Shown piece after piece: positions 1 through 6,919 of a stretch of DNA of 20,066 bases. Each line of letters opens with the position of its first letter. The stretch's first letter is position 1. Origin of the DNA: Hyphomonadaceae bacterium UBA4763. Lineage in GTDB: Bacteria; Pseudomonadota; Alphaproteobacteria; Caulobacterales; Aquidulcibacteraceae. The stretch lies in contig DHHV01000093.1 of NCBI GenBank assembly GCA_002403455.1, positions 512 to 20,577 on the forward strand, read 5' to 3'. Made by a program: the position numbers and the translations under genes. The notes beneath the pieces were generated by a model. The model was given only the letters and a program-made list of their open reading frames with translations. It was not told the origin of the DNA and did not search any database.

Positions 1-57
1 CCGCCGCCAACCACGCCGCCGGCGCAAGAGCCGCCCAAGGACCCGCCGCCGCCTTGA
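1..57 (+). CDS. C-terminal end of an upstream gene, proline-rich tail (partial)
   Basis: Frame 1 is open from the window edge to a TGA at 55-57 and encodes PPPTTPPAQEPPKDPPPP. Such a proline-rich, charged tail is common at the end of exported or cell-envelope proteins. Only 18 residues are visible, so no family can be assigned, and the open frame could be chance in GC-rich DNA. The inverted repeat starting 20 bases downstream would fit the end of a transcription unit here. Confidence 0.35.
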   Translation, partial: PPPTTPPAQEPPKDPPPP

Positions 58-76
58 TCGGGGAATTTGCGGTTGA

Positions 77-120
77 CGCCGATCGGGCGATAGGCTCATC
101 AGCCTCGGTCGCGATCGGCG
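77..120. repeat. Nested inverted repeat between genes (possible terminator or operator)
   Basis: Perfect 9-bp arms CGCCGATCG (77-85) and CGATCGGCG (112-120) enclose a second perfect hairpin, AGGCT (92-96) and AGCCT (101-105), with a 4-base loop. The structure lies between the proline-rich end (stop at 57) and the sulfotransferase start at 146. A T-rich run occurs only at 138-145, too far away for a classic Rho-independent terminator. It may be a terminator for the upstream gene, a leader structure or an operator. The pairing is seen directly; the function is not known. Confidence 0.35.
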
Positions 121-145
121 GCGAGAAATCATTAGGTTCTTTTTC

Positions 146-1231
146 GTGCATCCCTTGTCCGGCGCCAATATTGGCACGCTTTATACGGTGTTTCGCGATG
201 CCGGCGGGGTGAGCCCGAAGAAACTCGGCAAGGTCGCCGCGATCTGGCTGGCGGCGCTGGGGCGTTGGCCGCTATCGGCGGGCGAGCGGTTGGCGATCGA
301 TCCGCATTTGCCGGAATTGGACGCATTGGCGCCGCCGGTTTTCATCCTGGGCCATTGGCGCAGCGGCACGACGCATCTTTATAACGCGCTCGCCAAGGCC
401 GATTGGGGCTTTGTGCCGCCGGTGGCGACAGGCTTGCCCTGGGATTTGCTGGGTCTTGCCAAATGGATCGAGCCGATGCTGGAGCGGCAATTGCCGCAAA
501 CGCGCTATATCGACAACATTCCCGTAAAGCCTGATAGTCCCCAAGAAGACGAAATCGCGCTCGCCAATATGACGCCGGTGTCGTTTTACCACGGCATTTA
601 TTTTCCCGAAATTTTGCCGGATAAACTGGCTGAGGGCGTGTTTTTCGACGGGCTGTCGGCGCAAGAGATCACAGCCTGGACGGCGCGCTTTACCTATTTT
701 TTGCGGAAATTGTCGGTGCACCAGCAAGGCAAACGCTTGTTGATCAAGAACCCGGTCTATACGGCGCGGCTCGGTTTATTGCGCCAGACCTTACCCAGCG
801 CGAAATACGTGCATATTGTCCGCAATCCCTATGAGGTGTTCGCCTCGATGCGGAATTTCTACGCCAAGCTGATCGCCGAATTTTCATTGCAGGACGCGGC
901 GCGCGACGATGTCGATGCGCTGATCCTGGCGACGTATGACCGGATGATGCGGGCGATCGAGACCGATAGCGCCGGATTGGCGGCGCCGGCGTTTATCGAG
1001 GTGCGGTATGAGGAGCTCGACCGCGATCCGCTGACGGTGCTGGAACGGTTCTACCGCGAATTGGATTTGGGCGATTTTGCGCGCTGGCGGCCCGTTTTTG
1101 CGGATTATCTCGCCTCGGTGAAGGGGTTTGAGAAGAACAAATTCGCCTATTCGGACGACGCGGCGCGGCTGGTGGAGACCTATCTCGGTTATTGGCTGGA
1201 CAAATGGCGCTATTCCCGCCCGGGCGGCTGA
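146..1231 (+). CDS. Sulfotransferase family protein (PAPS-dependent type)
   Basis: A 361-residue protein of the sulfotransferase fold, expected to move sulfate from PAPS to a hydroxyl group of an unidentified acceptor. The 5'-phosphosulfate-binding loop is GHWRSGTTHL (residues 69-78). The 3'-phosphate-binding segment is HIVRNPYEVFASM (223-235). QEDE (133-136) and KNP (201-203) are also typical of the bacterial Sulfotransfer_3-like group, which often acts on lipids or small molecules. No signal peptide is evident, so it is probably cytoplasmic. The start is a GTG without a strong ribosome site. The 3' end overlaps the next gene by 28 bases, and that gene overlaps hpnA, so the three are probably co-transcribed. 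A hopanoid or other polycyclic lipid acceptor is inference from the neighbourhood only. Confidence 0.85.
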   Translation: MHPLSGANIGTLYTVFRDAGGVSPKKLGKVAAIWLAALGRWPLSAGERLAIDPHLPELDALAPPVFILGHWRSGTTHLYNALAKADWGFVPPVATGLPWDLLGLAKWIEPMLERQLPQTRYIDNIPVKPDSPQEDEIALANMTPVSFYHGIYFPEILPDKLAEGVFFDGLSAQEITAWTARFTYFLRKLSVHQQGKRLLIKNPVYTARLGLLRQTLPSAKYVHIVRNPYEVFASMRNFYAKLIAEFSLQDAARDDVDALILATYDRMMRAIETDSAGLAAPAFIEVRYEELDRDPLTVLERFYRELDLGDFARWRPVFADYLASVKGFEKNKFAYSDDAARLVETYLGYWLDKWRYSRPGG

Positions 1232-2280
1232 GCGTTCTGTTGGCCGTTGGGCTGTGGGGCTGTGCGCCGACCGCGGCGCCGCCAGAGTGGGCGTGCGCGC
1301 CGCAAGCAGTATTGGTGGCGGGCGCGCCGCTGGTGGGCGTCGAGGATATGGCGATTGCGGGCGGCTCGCTGGTGCTGTCGGCCTATGATCGGGCGCTTGT
1401 GGAGGCGGGCTCCCCGGCGCCGGGCTTTCACGGGCTGGCGGTTTTGGCGCTTGCGGCGGTGCTGGCGGCGGACGGCAAAGCGGCGCTGACGGCGCGGGCG
1501 CTGGCGGGCGCGGGTCTTGGCTTTCCGCACGGGATGGATGCGCGCGATTTGGGCGAAGAGTGGGCGGCGATCGCGGTCATCGACCGTCATTACGACGGCG
1601 GAATGATCGCTGGCGCGGATCTCGTTTTCCTGGAGGCGGATTTGGACGCCGCCGCGCCGCAAGGAGTCGAGAAGGGCCGGGTTAAGGACCCACGTTTGTG
1701 CGCGGCGAATGACGTCGCCTTGGGCCAAGATGGGGCCTGGGCGGTGAGCCTCGATCGCGCCGATTGCGCCGCGCCTCTGTGGCTGTCGCATTTTCCGGGG
1801 CGAGCCAGCGGGTCGATCCTTGCCGGCGATCGAGACAAGAGCGCGGGGCGCCTCGTGGTCGAGGGGCTGAAATTGCCAAATGGCGTCTTGTTCGATGAGG
1901 CGGGGCGGCTATGGGCGGCGCAGACGCGCGCGCGCTCCTTGCAGATATTTGCGCCGACCGATCGGGGAGCATGGGAAGACGTGCAAACATTCACGCTCGA
2001 TTTCGCGCCAGATAATTTGGGCAGGGCCGAAGGCGGGATGTGGGCCAGCGGCGGGACAAGCCTGTGGCGGTTCGGCGCTTATCGGCGCGGGGACGCGGCC
2101 CGCCATCCGTGGAAAACGGCGCGGATTGCGGAGAATGGCGTGGCGACGGGGCCAGATTGGCGCAGCGGGACGATCCCCTCGGCGACGGTGTTCGTGGAGG
2201 CGGATGGGGTGCTGATCGGCGGCGATGCTTTGGGGGCGGGTTTGATCCTGTGCCGACCGCGCGCGGCGGCGGCGCCATGA
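1204..2280 (+). CDS. Paraoxonase/arylesterase-type beta-propeller lipoprotein
   Basis: A 358-residue protein with a short signal sequence ending in a lipobox (LWGC, Cys20), then a six-bladed propeller resembling PON/SMP-30 lactonases. The residues that bind catalytic calcium in human PON1 (E53, N168, N224, D269, N270) have apparent counterparts here with near-identical spacing: E47 (VEDMAI), N169 (AANDVALG), N226 (LPNGVLFD), D270 and N271 (PDNLG). The PON1 His dyad (H115/H134) matches H109 (PHG) and H129. It is therefore probably a catalytically able lactonase or esterase, anchored in the periplasm or outer membrane. I chose the ATG at 1204 rather than the TTG at 1192 because it gives a clean lipoprotein signal. 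It overlaps the sulfotransferase by 28 bases and shares an ATGA with hpnA. The substrate is unknown. Confidence 0.75.
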   Translation: MALFPPGRLSVLLAVGLWGCAPTAAPPEWACAPQAVLVAGAPLVGVEDMAIAGGSLVLSAYDRALVEAGSPAPGFHGLAVLALAAVLAADGKAALTARALAGAGLGFPHGMDARDLGEEWAAIAVIDRHYDGGMIAGADLVFLEADLDAAAPQGVEKGRVKDPRLCAANDVALGQDGAWAVSLDRADCAAPLWLSHFPGRASGSILAGDRDKSAGRLVVEGLKLPNGVLFDEAGRLWAAQTRARSLQIFAPTDRGAWEDVQTFTLDFAPDNLGRAEGGMWASGGTSLWRFGAYRRGDAARHPWKTARIAENGVATGPDWRSGTIPSATVFVEADGVLIGGDALGAGLILCRPRAAAAP

Positions 2281-3278
2281 TCCTTGTCACGGGCGCGGCC
2301 GGCTTTCTGGGGCGGCATGTGCGGGCGGCCTTGGCCGCGCAAGGGATGGCCACGCGGGGGTTTGATCGGCGCAGCGGGCCAGCAGGCGCCGATTGGGTGA
2401 CGGGCGATTTGCTGGACGCCAACGCCTGCGCCGCCGCGCTTGCCGGGGTGCGGGGCGTTATCCATTTGGCGGCGCTGGCCGATTTGTGGATCGCCGATAA
2501 AAGCCTTTATGACCGGATCAATCGGGATGGCGCGATTGGCTTTGCGCATGCCGCGCGCGCCGCCGGGGTTGAGCGATTTTTGTATGTGTCGAGCGCCACG
2601 ACCTTGGTCGCCGGACCGCGCGGGGCGCTGGCGGCGCCGATCCTGCTCGATGAGGGGACGCATATCGACCCGGCCGATTTGCTGGGCCCCTATCCGCGCG
2701 CCAAACGGGTCGCCGAGATCGCCATCGCTGGGCTGAAGGCGCCGGGGTTTCAGCCGATTTGCGTGCTGCCGACCTTGCCGATCGGGCCGGGCGATGAGAA
2801 CCTTACCCCACCCAGCCGGATGTTGCTGGATTTGGCGCATGGGCGGCTGCCGGCGCTGATGGAATGCTGGCTGAATTTGTGCGGCGTCGAGGACATGGCG
2901 CGGGCGCTGGCGCTGATCGCGACGGGGACGCCGCAGCGCGATCGCTATGTGTTGGCGGGCGAGGACATGCTGTTATCGGCGCTGGCGGCGCAAGTGGCGG
3001 GCATGGGCTATGCGCCGGCGCCGCGCGGCCGGGTTCCCTATGGGCTGGCGCGCGGCTTTGCCGAGGTGGATGAGGCGGTGGCCGATCATCTAAGTCATCG
3101 CGCGCCGACAGCCCCATTGACAGGCGTGCGGCTGGCCGGGCGGGCGCGGCGGTTTTCGGCCGCAGCGCTCGATGCGGAGTTTGGGTGGCGCCCTGCCCCG
3201 ATTGGGCGAGCGTTGACGGGGTTTTTTGCCTGGGCGGCAGCGAAGGGGCTGCTGACGCCTCAACCGGGGCGCGGATAG
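2277..3278 (+). CDS. hpnA: Hopanoid-associated NAD-dependent epimerase/dehydratase HpnA
   Basis: A 333-residue extended short-chain dehydrogenase. The nucleotide-binding loop is TGAAGFLG (residues 5-12), SSATT (105-109) holds the active-site serine region, and YPRAK (139-143) is the catalytic YxxxK. The stretch from residue 165 to 182, with TLPIGPGDENLTPPSRM, and the earlier DLW...LY..IN.DG pattern are characteristic of HpnA, annotated as a hopanoid-associated sugar epimerase. Its exact reaction is not settled in what I can recall. The start ATG overlaps the previous stop (ATGA), which indicates translational coupling. A much longer open frame upstream is only the shadow of the lipoprotein gene. 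The 3' end overlaps the convergent hpnB by 19 bases. Confidence 0.85.
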   Translation: MILVTGAAGFLGRHVRAALAAQGMATRGFDRRSGPAGADWVTGDLLDANACAAALAGVRGVIHLAALADLWIADKSLYDRINRDGAIGFAHAARAAGVERFLYVSSATTLVAGPRGALAAPILLDEGTHIDPADLLGPYPRAKRVAEIAIAGLKAPGFQPICVLPTLPIGPGDENLTPPSRMLLDLAHGRLPALMECWLNLCGVEDMARALALIATGTPQRDRYVLAGEDMLLSALAAQVAGMGYAPAPRGRVPYGLARGFAEVDEAVADHLSHRAPTAPLTGVRLAGRARRFSAAALDAEFGWRPAPIGRALTGFFAWAAAKGLLTPQPGRG

Positions 3279-4495
3279 ACGCGGCCCTTCCAGGCGCCGC
3301 CGCGCCCCTGCCAATGCCGGCGGGCTGAATCGAGCGCCATCGCCATGTAGAGCACGGCGGCGATCGGCAACGTCAGCATGGCCAACCATGGTTTGCCATA
3401 GAGCCGCCTAAGGGTCGGCCGATAGCTATCGGTCATGAGGTAAAAGGCGAGAGCGCTGGGCATTGTTATCCCACCAGAGGCCAAAAGCGCGAGTTCACTG
3501 GTCAACATGCTGGCCAACATCAGCCCAAGTCCGATCAAAGCGCAGGTCGGCGGCGCCAGATAAGTCAGCGCCATGCCCAAGGTCGCGCCGATCAAGGCCA
3601 GCGGCGACTGGCCCAATTGGGTGTAGGCGGTGCGCGCCACCATCGTCCAGATCGAAGAGAGGCTGCGATTATCGCGCTGGCTGGTGACCTCGGCGGTGAG
3701 GCCGAGCCAGATCTTGCGGGTGGGCGCAGCCCCACCGCGCACGCCTTTCAGCTCGGCCGCCAGCGCGCAATCATCGATCAAGCCGCCGCGAATGCGCTCA
3801 ACGCCGTCGATCGCCCAGAGGTCCGGGGCGCGGATCAGCATGCAGCCGCCGGCGGCGCCGGCGATGCGCGATTTGGGGTCATTGACCTTTGGAAACGGGT
3901 ACAGCTTTTGAAAGAAATAGATGAAGGCCGGGATCAGCAGCCCGCCCCAGACGCCGCGCGCATCGAGCTTGGCCATAAGCGAGGCGAGCGCCACGTCTTT
4001 GCGCACCGCATGCGCCGTCAGCTTTTGCAAAACGCCCGGCGAGAAGGCGATGTCGGCGTCGCAGAGCAATATATACTCAGCAGCTGGCGCGCGCGACTTA
4101 GCGACCGCGAGGCCATTGCGCAGCGCCCATAACTTCCCGGTCCAGCCGACGGGCAGCGCCGTTCCTTGGAGGAGGGTCAGGTCAAGCCCGCTGTCGGCGG
4201 CGGCCTGGGCCGCGATGGCGCCGGTCGCATCACTCGATTGGTCATCGACCAGAATAACGGAAAAATCGCCGGGATAGCCATGGCCGGCATGAGACCGAAT
4301 CGTCGCCGCGATCGCCTCGGCTTCATTGCGGGCGGGAATGACGGCAAGGATGCGCGGCCATTGGTCCAAGGGGTCCGGGTTCGGCAAGGACTCGGTCCCG
4401 CGCCAAAAATCGCCGTGGAAAAAATAGAGATAGACCCAGATGAAAAAGCTCGCTGAGGCCAAAGCGGCCATGGTGATGAGAATGGGATTTGGCAT
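3260..4495 (-). CDS. hpnB: Hopanoid-associated glycosyltransferase HpnB
   Basis: A 411-residue GT2-family membrane glycosyltransferase. An N-terminal membrane segment (about residues 4-26) is followed by the GT-A domain with VIPARNE (52-58), DDQSSD (84-89), the metal-binding DAD (146-148), an acidic IDD (240-242) and QRDNRS (273-278) in the QxxRW position. Hydrophobic segments near 297-345 and 373-389 form the C-terminal membrane part. This layout and the KLWALRNGLA stretch (121-130) match HpnB, the hopene-associated glycosyltransferase, presumed to add a sugar to hopanoids at the inner membrane. It is convergent with hpnA, overlapping by 19 bases. A small gene lies 42 bases upstream on the same strand and may lead the transcript. 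Confidence 0.88.
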   Translation of the reverse strand: MPNPILITMAALASASFFIWVYLYFFHGDFWRGTESLPNPDPLDQWPRILAVIPARNEAEAIAATIRSHAGHGYPGDFSVILVDDQSSDATGAIAAQAAADSGLDLTLLQGTALPVGWTGKLWALRNGLAVAKSRAPAAEYILLCDADIAFSPGVLQKLTAHAVRKDVALASLMAKLDARGVWGGLLIPAFIYFFQKLYPFPKVNDPKSRIAGAAGGCMLIRAPDLWAIDGVERIRGGLIDDCALAAELKGVRGGAAPTRKIWLGLTAEVTSQRDNRSLSSIWTMVARTAYTQLGQSPLALIGATLGMALTYLAPPTCALIGLGLMLASMLTSELALLASGGITMPSALAFYLMTDSYRPTLRRLYGKPWLAMLTLPIAAVLYMAMALDSARRHWQGRGGAWKGRVYPRPG

Positions 4496-4537
4496 GCGGT
4501 GGTGCTGGCAAAGCGCCGCGGTTTTGGCAAGGTGGGT

Positions 4538-4804
4538 TTACGGCAACGGGACAAGGGCGGCGAGCGCGCCTTCGGTATAAAGAATATCGCCCTCCCAATA
4601 ACGAATGATGACATTGCGATTGAGCTCGATCCATTTGTCGAGCAGGGCAAGATCATTCGCCGTAAGGTTTCCTTCAATCACGCGGACGTCTGGACGAACC
4701 GAGACGGTCGCCACGAATTCGCGGACCCTTGGCGCCGGGCTTACTTTGATGCGGACATCATGCTTGGCGCGACCCTTTTCGGAAATATACACAATGAATG
4801 GCAA
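4538..4804 (-). CDS. Small conserved-looking hypothetical protein
   Basis: Up to 88 residues. The central and C-terminal part has a sensible fold pattern: strands around RIKVSPAP, then VIEGNLTANDLALLDKWIEL followed by NRNVIIRYWEGDI. This C-terminal helix pattern (a G-x-L segment, then a W-x-x-x-N/H stretch and a final W) weakly recalls small DUF4160-type proteins, but I do not assign it. The start is uncertain: the longest frame begins at TTG 4804, and a GTG at 4792 is possible. Neither has a clear ribosome site. The stop is 42 bases before hpnB on the same strand, so it may be the first gene of a two-gene unit read from the AT-rich region. Confidence 0.55.
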   Translation of the reverse strand: MPFIVYISEKGRAKHDVRIKVSPAPRVREFVATVSVRPDVRVIEGNLTANDLALLDKWIELNRNVIIRYWEGDILYTEGALAALVPLP

Positions 4805-4891
4805 CGTAGTTTTTTCTGGCCGTATATTTGCAAAATGAAAATCGTCGCTAATTTACGATTGATACTCTTTGTTATCGGCAATTGCTGATTT

Positions 4892-4921
4892 TTGAAAAAG
4901 TCGAATAACTTCATCTATATA
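4892..4921 (+). promoter_or_regulatory. Candidate sigma70-type promoter for hpnCDE
   Basis: TTGAAA at 4892-4897 and TATATA at 4916-4921 are separated by 18 bases, close to the housekeeping consensus and in the right orientation for hpnC. If used, the leader would be about 180 bases and would include the hairpin at 5071-5088. In such AT-rich DNA similar boxes can arise by chance, and alternatives lie nearby (for example TTGAAG at 4970). Confidence 0.35.
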
Positions 4922-5070
4922 AAGAGATAAAAACTGGTTATTTATATTATTTTAACACAATTCGAAAGCTTGAAGCTGTAATTTTATTTGGATTTATGGC
5001 TTTGTGTAAACCCGCTCCCCGGCCTATCCGCGGCGCTTGCATCCCGTGCCGGAGACGGTAGAAGGCCGAG

Positions 5071-5088
5071 CGGCGCACAAGTGCGCCG
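5071..5088. repeat. Perfect hairpin/palindrome upstream of hpnC
   Basis: CGGCGCAC (5071-5078) and GTGCGCCG (5081-5088) are perfect 8-bp arms with only AA between them. The site ends 17 bases before the hpnC ATG, just upstream of the ribosome-binding zone. So tight a centre suits a dimeric repressor operator better than an RNA hairpin, but either is possible. The repeat is seen; its role is inferred. Confidence 0.4.
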
Positions 5089-5105
5089 GCAAGTGACCTT
5101 TTTCC

Positions 5106-6005
5106 ATGGCTCAGCCCTCCCCTTTGACGGCGCAAGACGCAGCGGCGCGCGCCGGGGTGGAAACGCCGTCGGGCAAGAGCGCGCAGACGGAGAATTTCCC
5201 GGTCGGTTCGTTTTTGCTGGCGCCGAAACACCGGCCCGTGGTGGCGGCGTTTTACGCTTTTGCGCGGGCGGCCGATGACATCGCCGACAATCCCGCCCTC
5301 GCGCCGGACGAGAAAATCGCCCGCCTGAACGGGTTTGAGCGCGGGCTCGACGCGCATGGCGCGGTCGATGCGGGCTATGAGAAAGCCGCCAGGCTGGCGG
5401 CGGCGTTGCGGGCGGCGGAGCTGTCGGATCGGCATGCGCGGGCGCTGTTATCGGCTTTTCGCCAGGACGCGCTGAAACAGCGTTACGCCTCGTGGGCGGA
5501 GCTGGTCGATTATTGCACGCGCTCGGCCGATCCGGTCGGGCGGTTTTTGCTAGATCTGCATGGCGAGGACCCGGCCGGATATTGGCAATCGGACGCGCTG
5601 TGCACGGCTTTGCAGGTGCTGAACCATTTGCAAGATTGCGGCGAGGATCGGCGCGAGATGGACCGTGTCTATGTGCCGCTCGATTGGCTGGCGGCGCATG
5701 GCGGCCGCATCGAGGACCTGGACCAGCCGGCGGCGAGCCCAGCGCTCGCCAAGACCTTGGCGGCGATGCTGGAGAACACCAGGGCGCTGATCGCGGTGGC
5801 GAAGGGATTGCCGCGCGCGCTGCGGTCAAAAACGCTGGCGATGGAATCGGCGGTGATCGTCGGCCTCGCCGAGCGGCTGGCCCAGCGCCTGGACGGCGCC
5901 GACCCCTTGGCGCGGCGGATCAAGCTGTCGAAATGGGATTTTCTCGCCCAAGGCGGGCGCGGCGTCATTTGGGGGCTGTTGAGCGCGGGAAAGGGCCGCG
6001 GGTGA
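5106..6005 (+). CDS. hpnC: Hydroxysqualene synthase HpnC
   Basis: A 299-residue member of the squalene/phytoene synthase family. In the HpnCDE route HpnC converts presqualene diphosphate to hydroxysqualene. Visible hallmarks are ENFPVGSFLL (residues 29-38), the first Asp-rich motif DDIAD (57-61) with AFYAFARAA in front, and the second Asp-rich region DCGED (177-181) followed by VYVPLDW. The ENFPVGS opening separates HpnC from HpnD and CrtB. The ATG at 5106 is chosen because it gives the family's usual length. Only a weak AAGTG stretch lies upstream as a ribosome site, below the hairpin at 5071-5088. The stop overlaps the hpnD start (GTGA). Confidence 0.93.
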   Translation: MAQPSPLTAQDAAARAGVETPSGKSAQTENFPVGSFLLAPKHRPVVAAFYAFARAADDIADNPALAPDEKIARLNGFERGLDAHGAVDAGYEKAARLAAALRAAELSDRHARALLSAFRQDALKQRYASWAELVDYCTRSADPVGRFLLDLHGEDPAGYWQSDALCTALQVLNHLQDCGEDRREMDRVYVPLDWLAAHGGRIEDLDQPAASPALAKTLAAMLENTRALIAVAKGLPRALRSKTLAMESAVIVGLAERLAQRLDGADPLARRIKLSKWDFLAQGGRGVIWGLLSAGKGRG

Positions 6006-6919
6006 GCTTGGCGGCGATCTCCGCACGGGCCTTGCGCCCCGATTATTCGCCGGGCGCGCGGGCGCAAGCGGCGGCGCAAGCGGCGGCGATCGTGACGCGC
6101 TCGGGAACCTCTTTTGCGCTCGGCATGAAGATTTTATCGCCAGAACGGCGGGCGGGGATGTTTGCGGTCTATGCCTTTTGCCGGGTGATCGACGACATCG
6201 CCGATGAAGGCGGCACGCTTATCGAAAAACGGGCGGGGCTGCATTTGTGGCGCGGATTGATCGCTGATCTTTACGCCGGCCGGCGGGTCGAGGACCCGGT
6301 GGCGGTGGCGTTGGAAGAGCCAATTTATCGCTTTGCGTTGCCGCAACGCGAGTTCGAGCTGCTGATCGAGGGCATGGAGATGGACGCCGAGGGGCCGGTG
6401 ATCGCGCCGGATTGGGATCGGCTGGTCGGCTATTGCCGGCGGGTGGCGGGCGCGGTTGGCATGTTGTCGATGCCGATTTTCGGCGCGCCGGCGGGGGCGG
6501 CGTCGGATCGCTTTGCTTTGGCGTTGGGAGAAGCCCTGCAGCTGACCAATATCTTGCGCGATGTCGGCGAGGACGCCCAATTGGGCCGGCTATATCTGCC
6601 GGGGCCGCTCTTGGACGCGCATGGGGTTCCGCGCGCGCCGCTGACGGCGCTGGCGAGCCCCGGGCTCGGGCCGGTGCGGGCCGAGATGGCGGCGCGGGCG
6701 CGGGCGAAGTTCACCGAGGCGCGCGAGGCGCTAAGGGCGCTTGATTGGCGCGTGCTGCGCCCGGCTTTGCTGATGATGGGGATGTATGAGGCCTATTTGC
6801 AGCGGGTGACGCGGCAAGGCTTTGCGCGCATCGCCGAGCCGGCGCGGCTGTCGCGGCTCGAAAAGCTGGCGATCGCGCTGCGTTATTTTTACTTTCCCCC
6901 GCTGCGGCAAGGCGCATGA
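6002..6919 (+). CDS. hpnD: Presqualene diphosphate synthase HpnD
   Basis: A 305-residue squalene/phytoene synthase homolog that condenses two farnesyl diphosphates to presqualene diphosphate, the first HpnCDE step. Motifs are RSGTSFALGM (residues 33-42), YAFCRVIDDIADE (57-69, with DDIAD at 64-68), and LTNILRDVGED (181-191) followed by GRLYLP. The start is the GTG at 6002, which overlaps the hpnC stop by four bases and has a purine-rich GGAAAGGG just upstream. An in-frame extension far into hpnC exists but would add about 170 residues with no family match. The stop overlaps the hpnE ATG (ATGA), so the three genes are translationally coupled. Confidence 0.93.
   Translation: MSLAAISARALRPDYSPGARAQAAAQAAAIVTRSGTSFALGMKILSPERRAGMFAVYAFCRVIDDIADEGGTLIEKRAGLHLWRGLIADLYAGRRVEDPVAVALEEPIYRFALPQREFELLIEGMEMDAEGPVIAPDWDRLVGYCRRVAGAVGMLSMPIFGAPAGAASDRFALALGEALQLTNILRDVGEDAQLGRLYLPGPLLDAHGVPRAPLTALASPGLGPVRAEMAARARAKFTEAREALRALDWRVLRPALLMMGMYEAYLQRVTRQGFARIAEPARLSRLEKLAIALRYFYFPPLRQGA

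Larger units (their letters stand above)
4805..5105. other. AT-rich intergenic region between divergent hopanoid units
   Basis: About 300 bases without a convincing gene. From roughly 4805 to 5010 the sequence is strikingly AT-rich compared with the GC-rich genes on both sides, with runs such as TTTATATTATTTTAAC (4941-4956). It separates the leftward unit (small gene, hpnB) from the rightward hpnCDE unit, so it probably carries divergent promoters. The last 100 bases return to high GC and contain a hairpin just before hpnC. Confidence 0.6.

Noticed and set aside
2040..2276. N-terminal extension of HpnA upstream of 2277
   Set aside because: It overlaps the lipoprotein gene, and the Rossmann fold starts directly at MILVTGAAGFLG.
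2079..2840. Long - strand frame of about 250 codons over hpnA
   Set aside because: Arg/Gln/Pro-rich antisense shadow with no recognisable domain; HpnA on the + strand is convincing.
4970..4998. Second promoter candidate TTGAAG-N17-TTTATG before hpnC
   Set aside because: The -10 matches the consensus at only three of six positions; the pair at 4892-4921 is better.
4984..5829. Long open frame of about 280 codons on the - strand across hpnC
   Set aside because: Composition is dominated by Pro, Arg and Ala, as expected of an antisense shadow of a GC-rich gene; the + strand HpnC has all family motifs.
5492..6001. N-terminal extension of HpnD by about 170 residues
   Set aside because: The extension lies wholly inside hpnC in another frame and is low-complexity; GTG 6002 gives the family length and a GTGA overlap.
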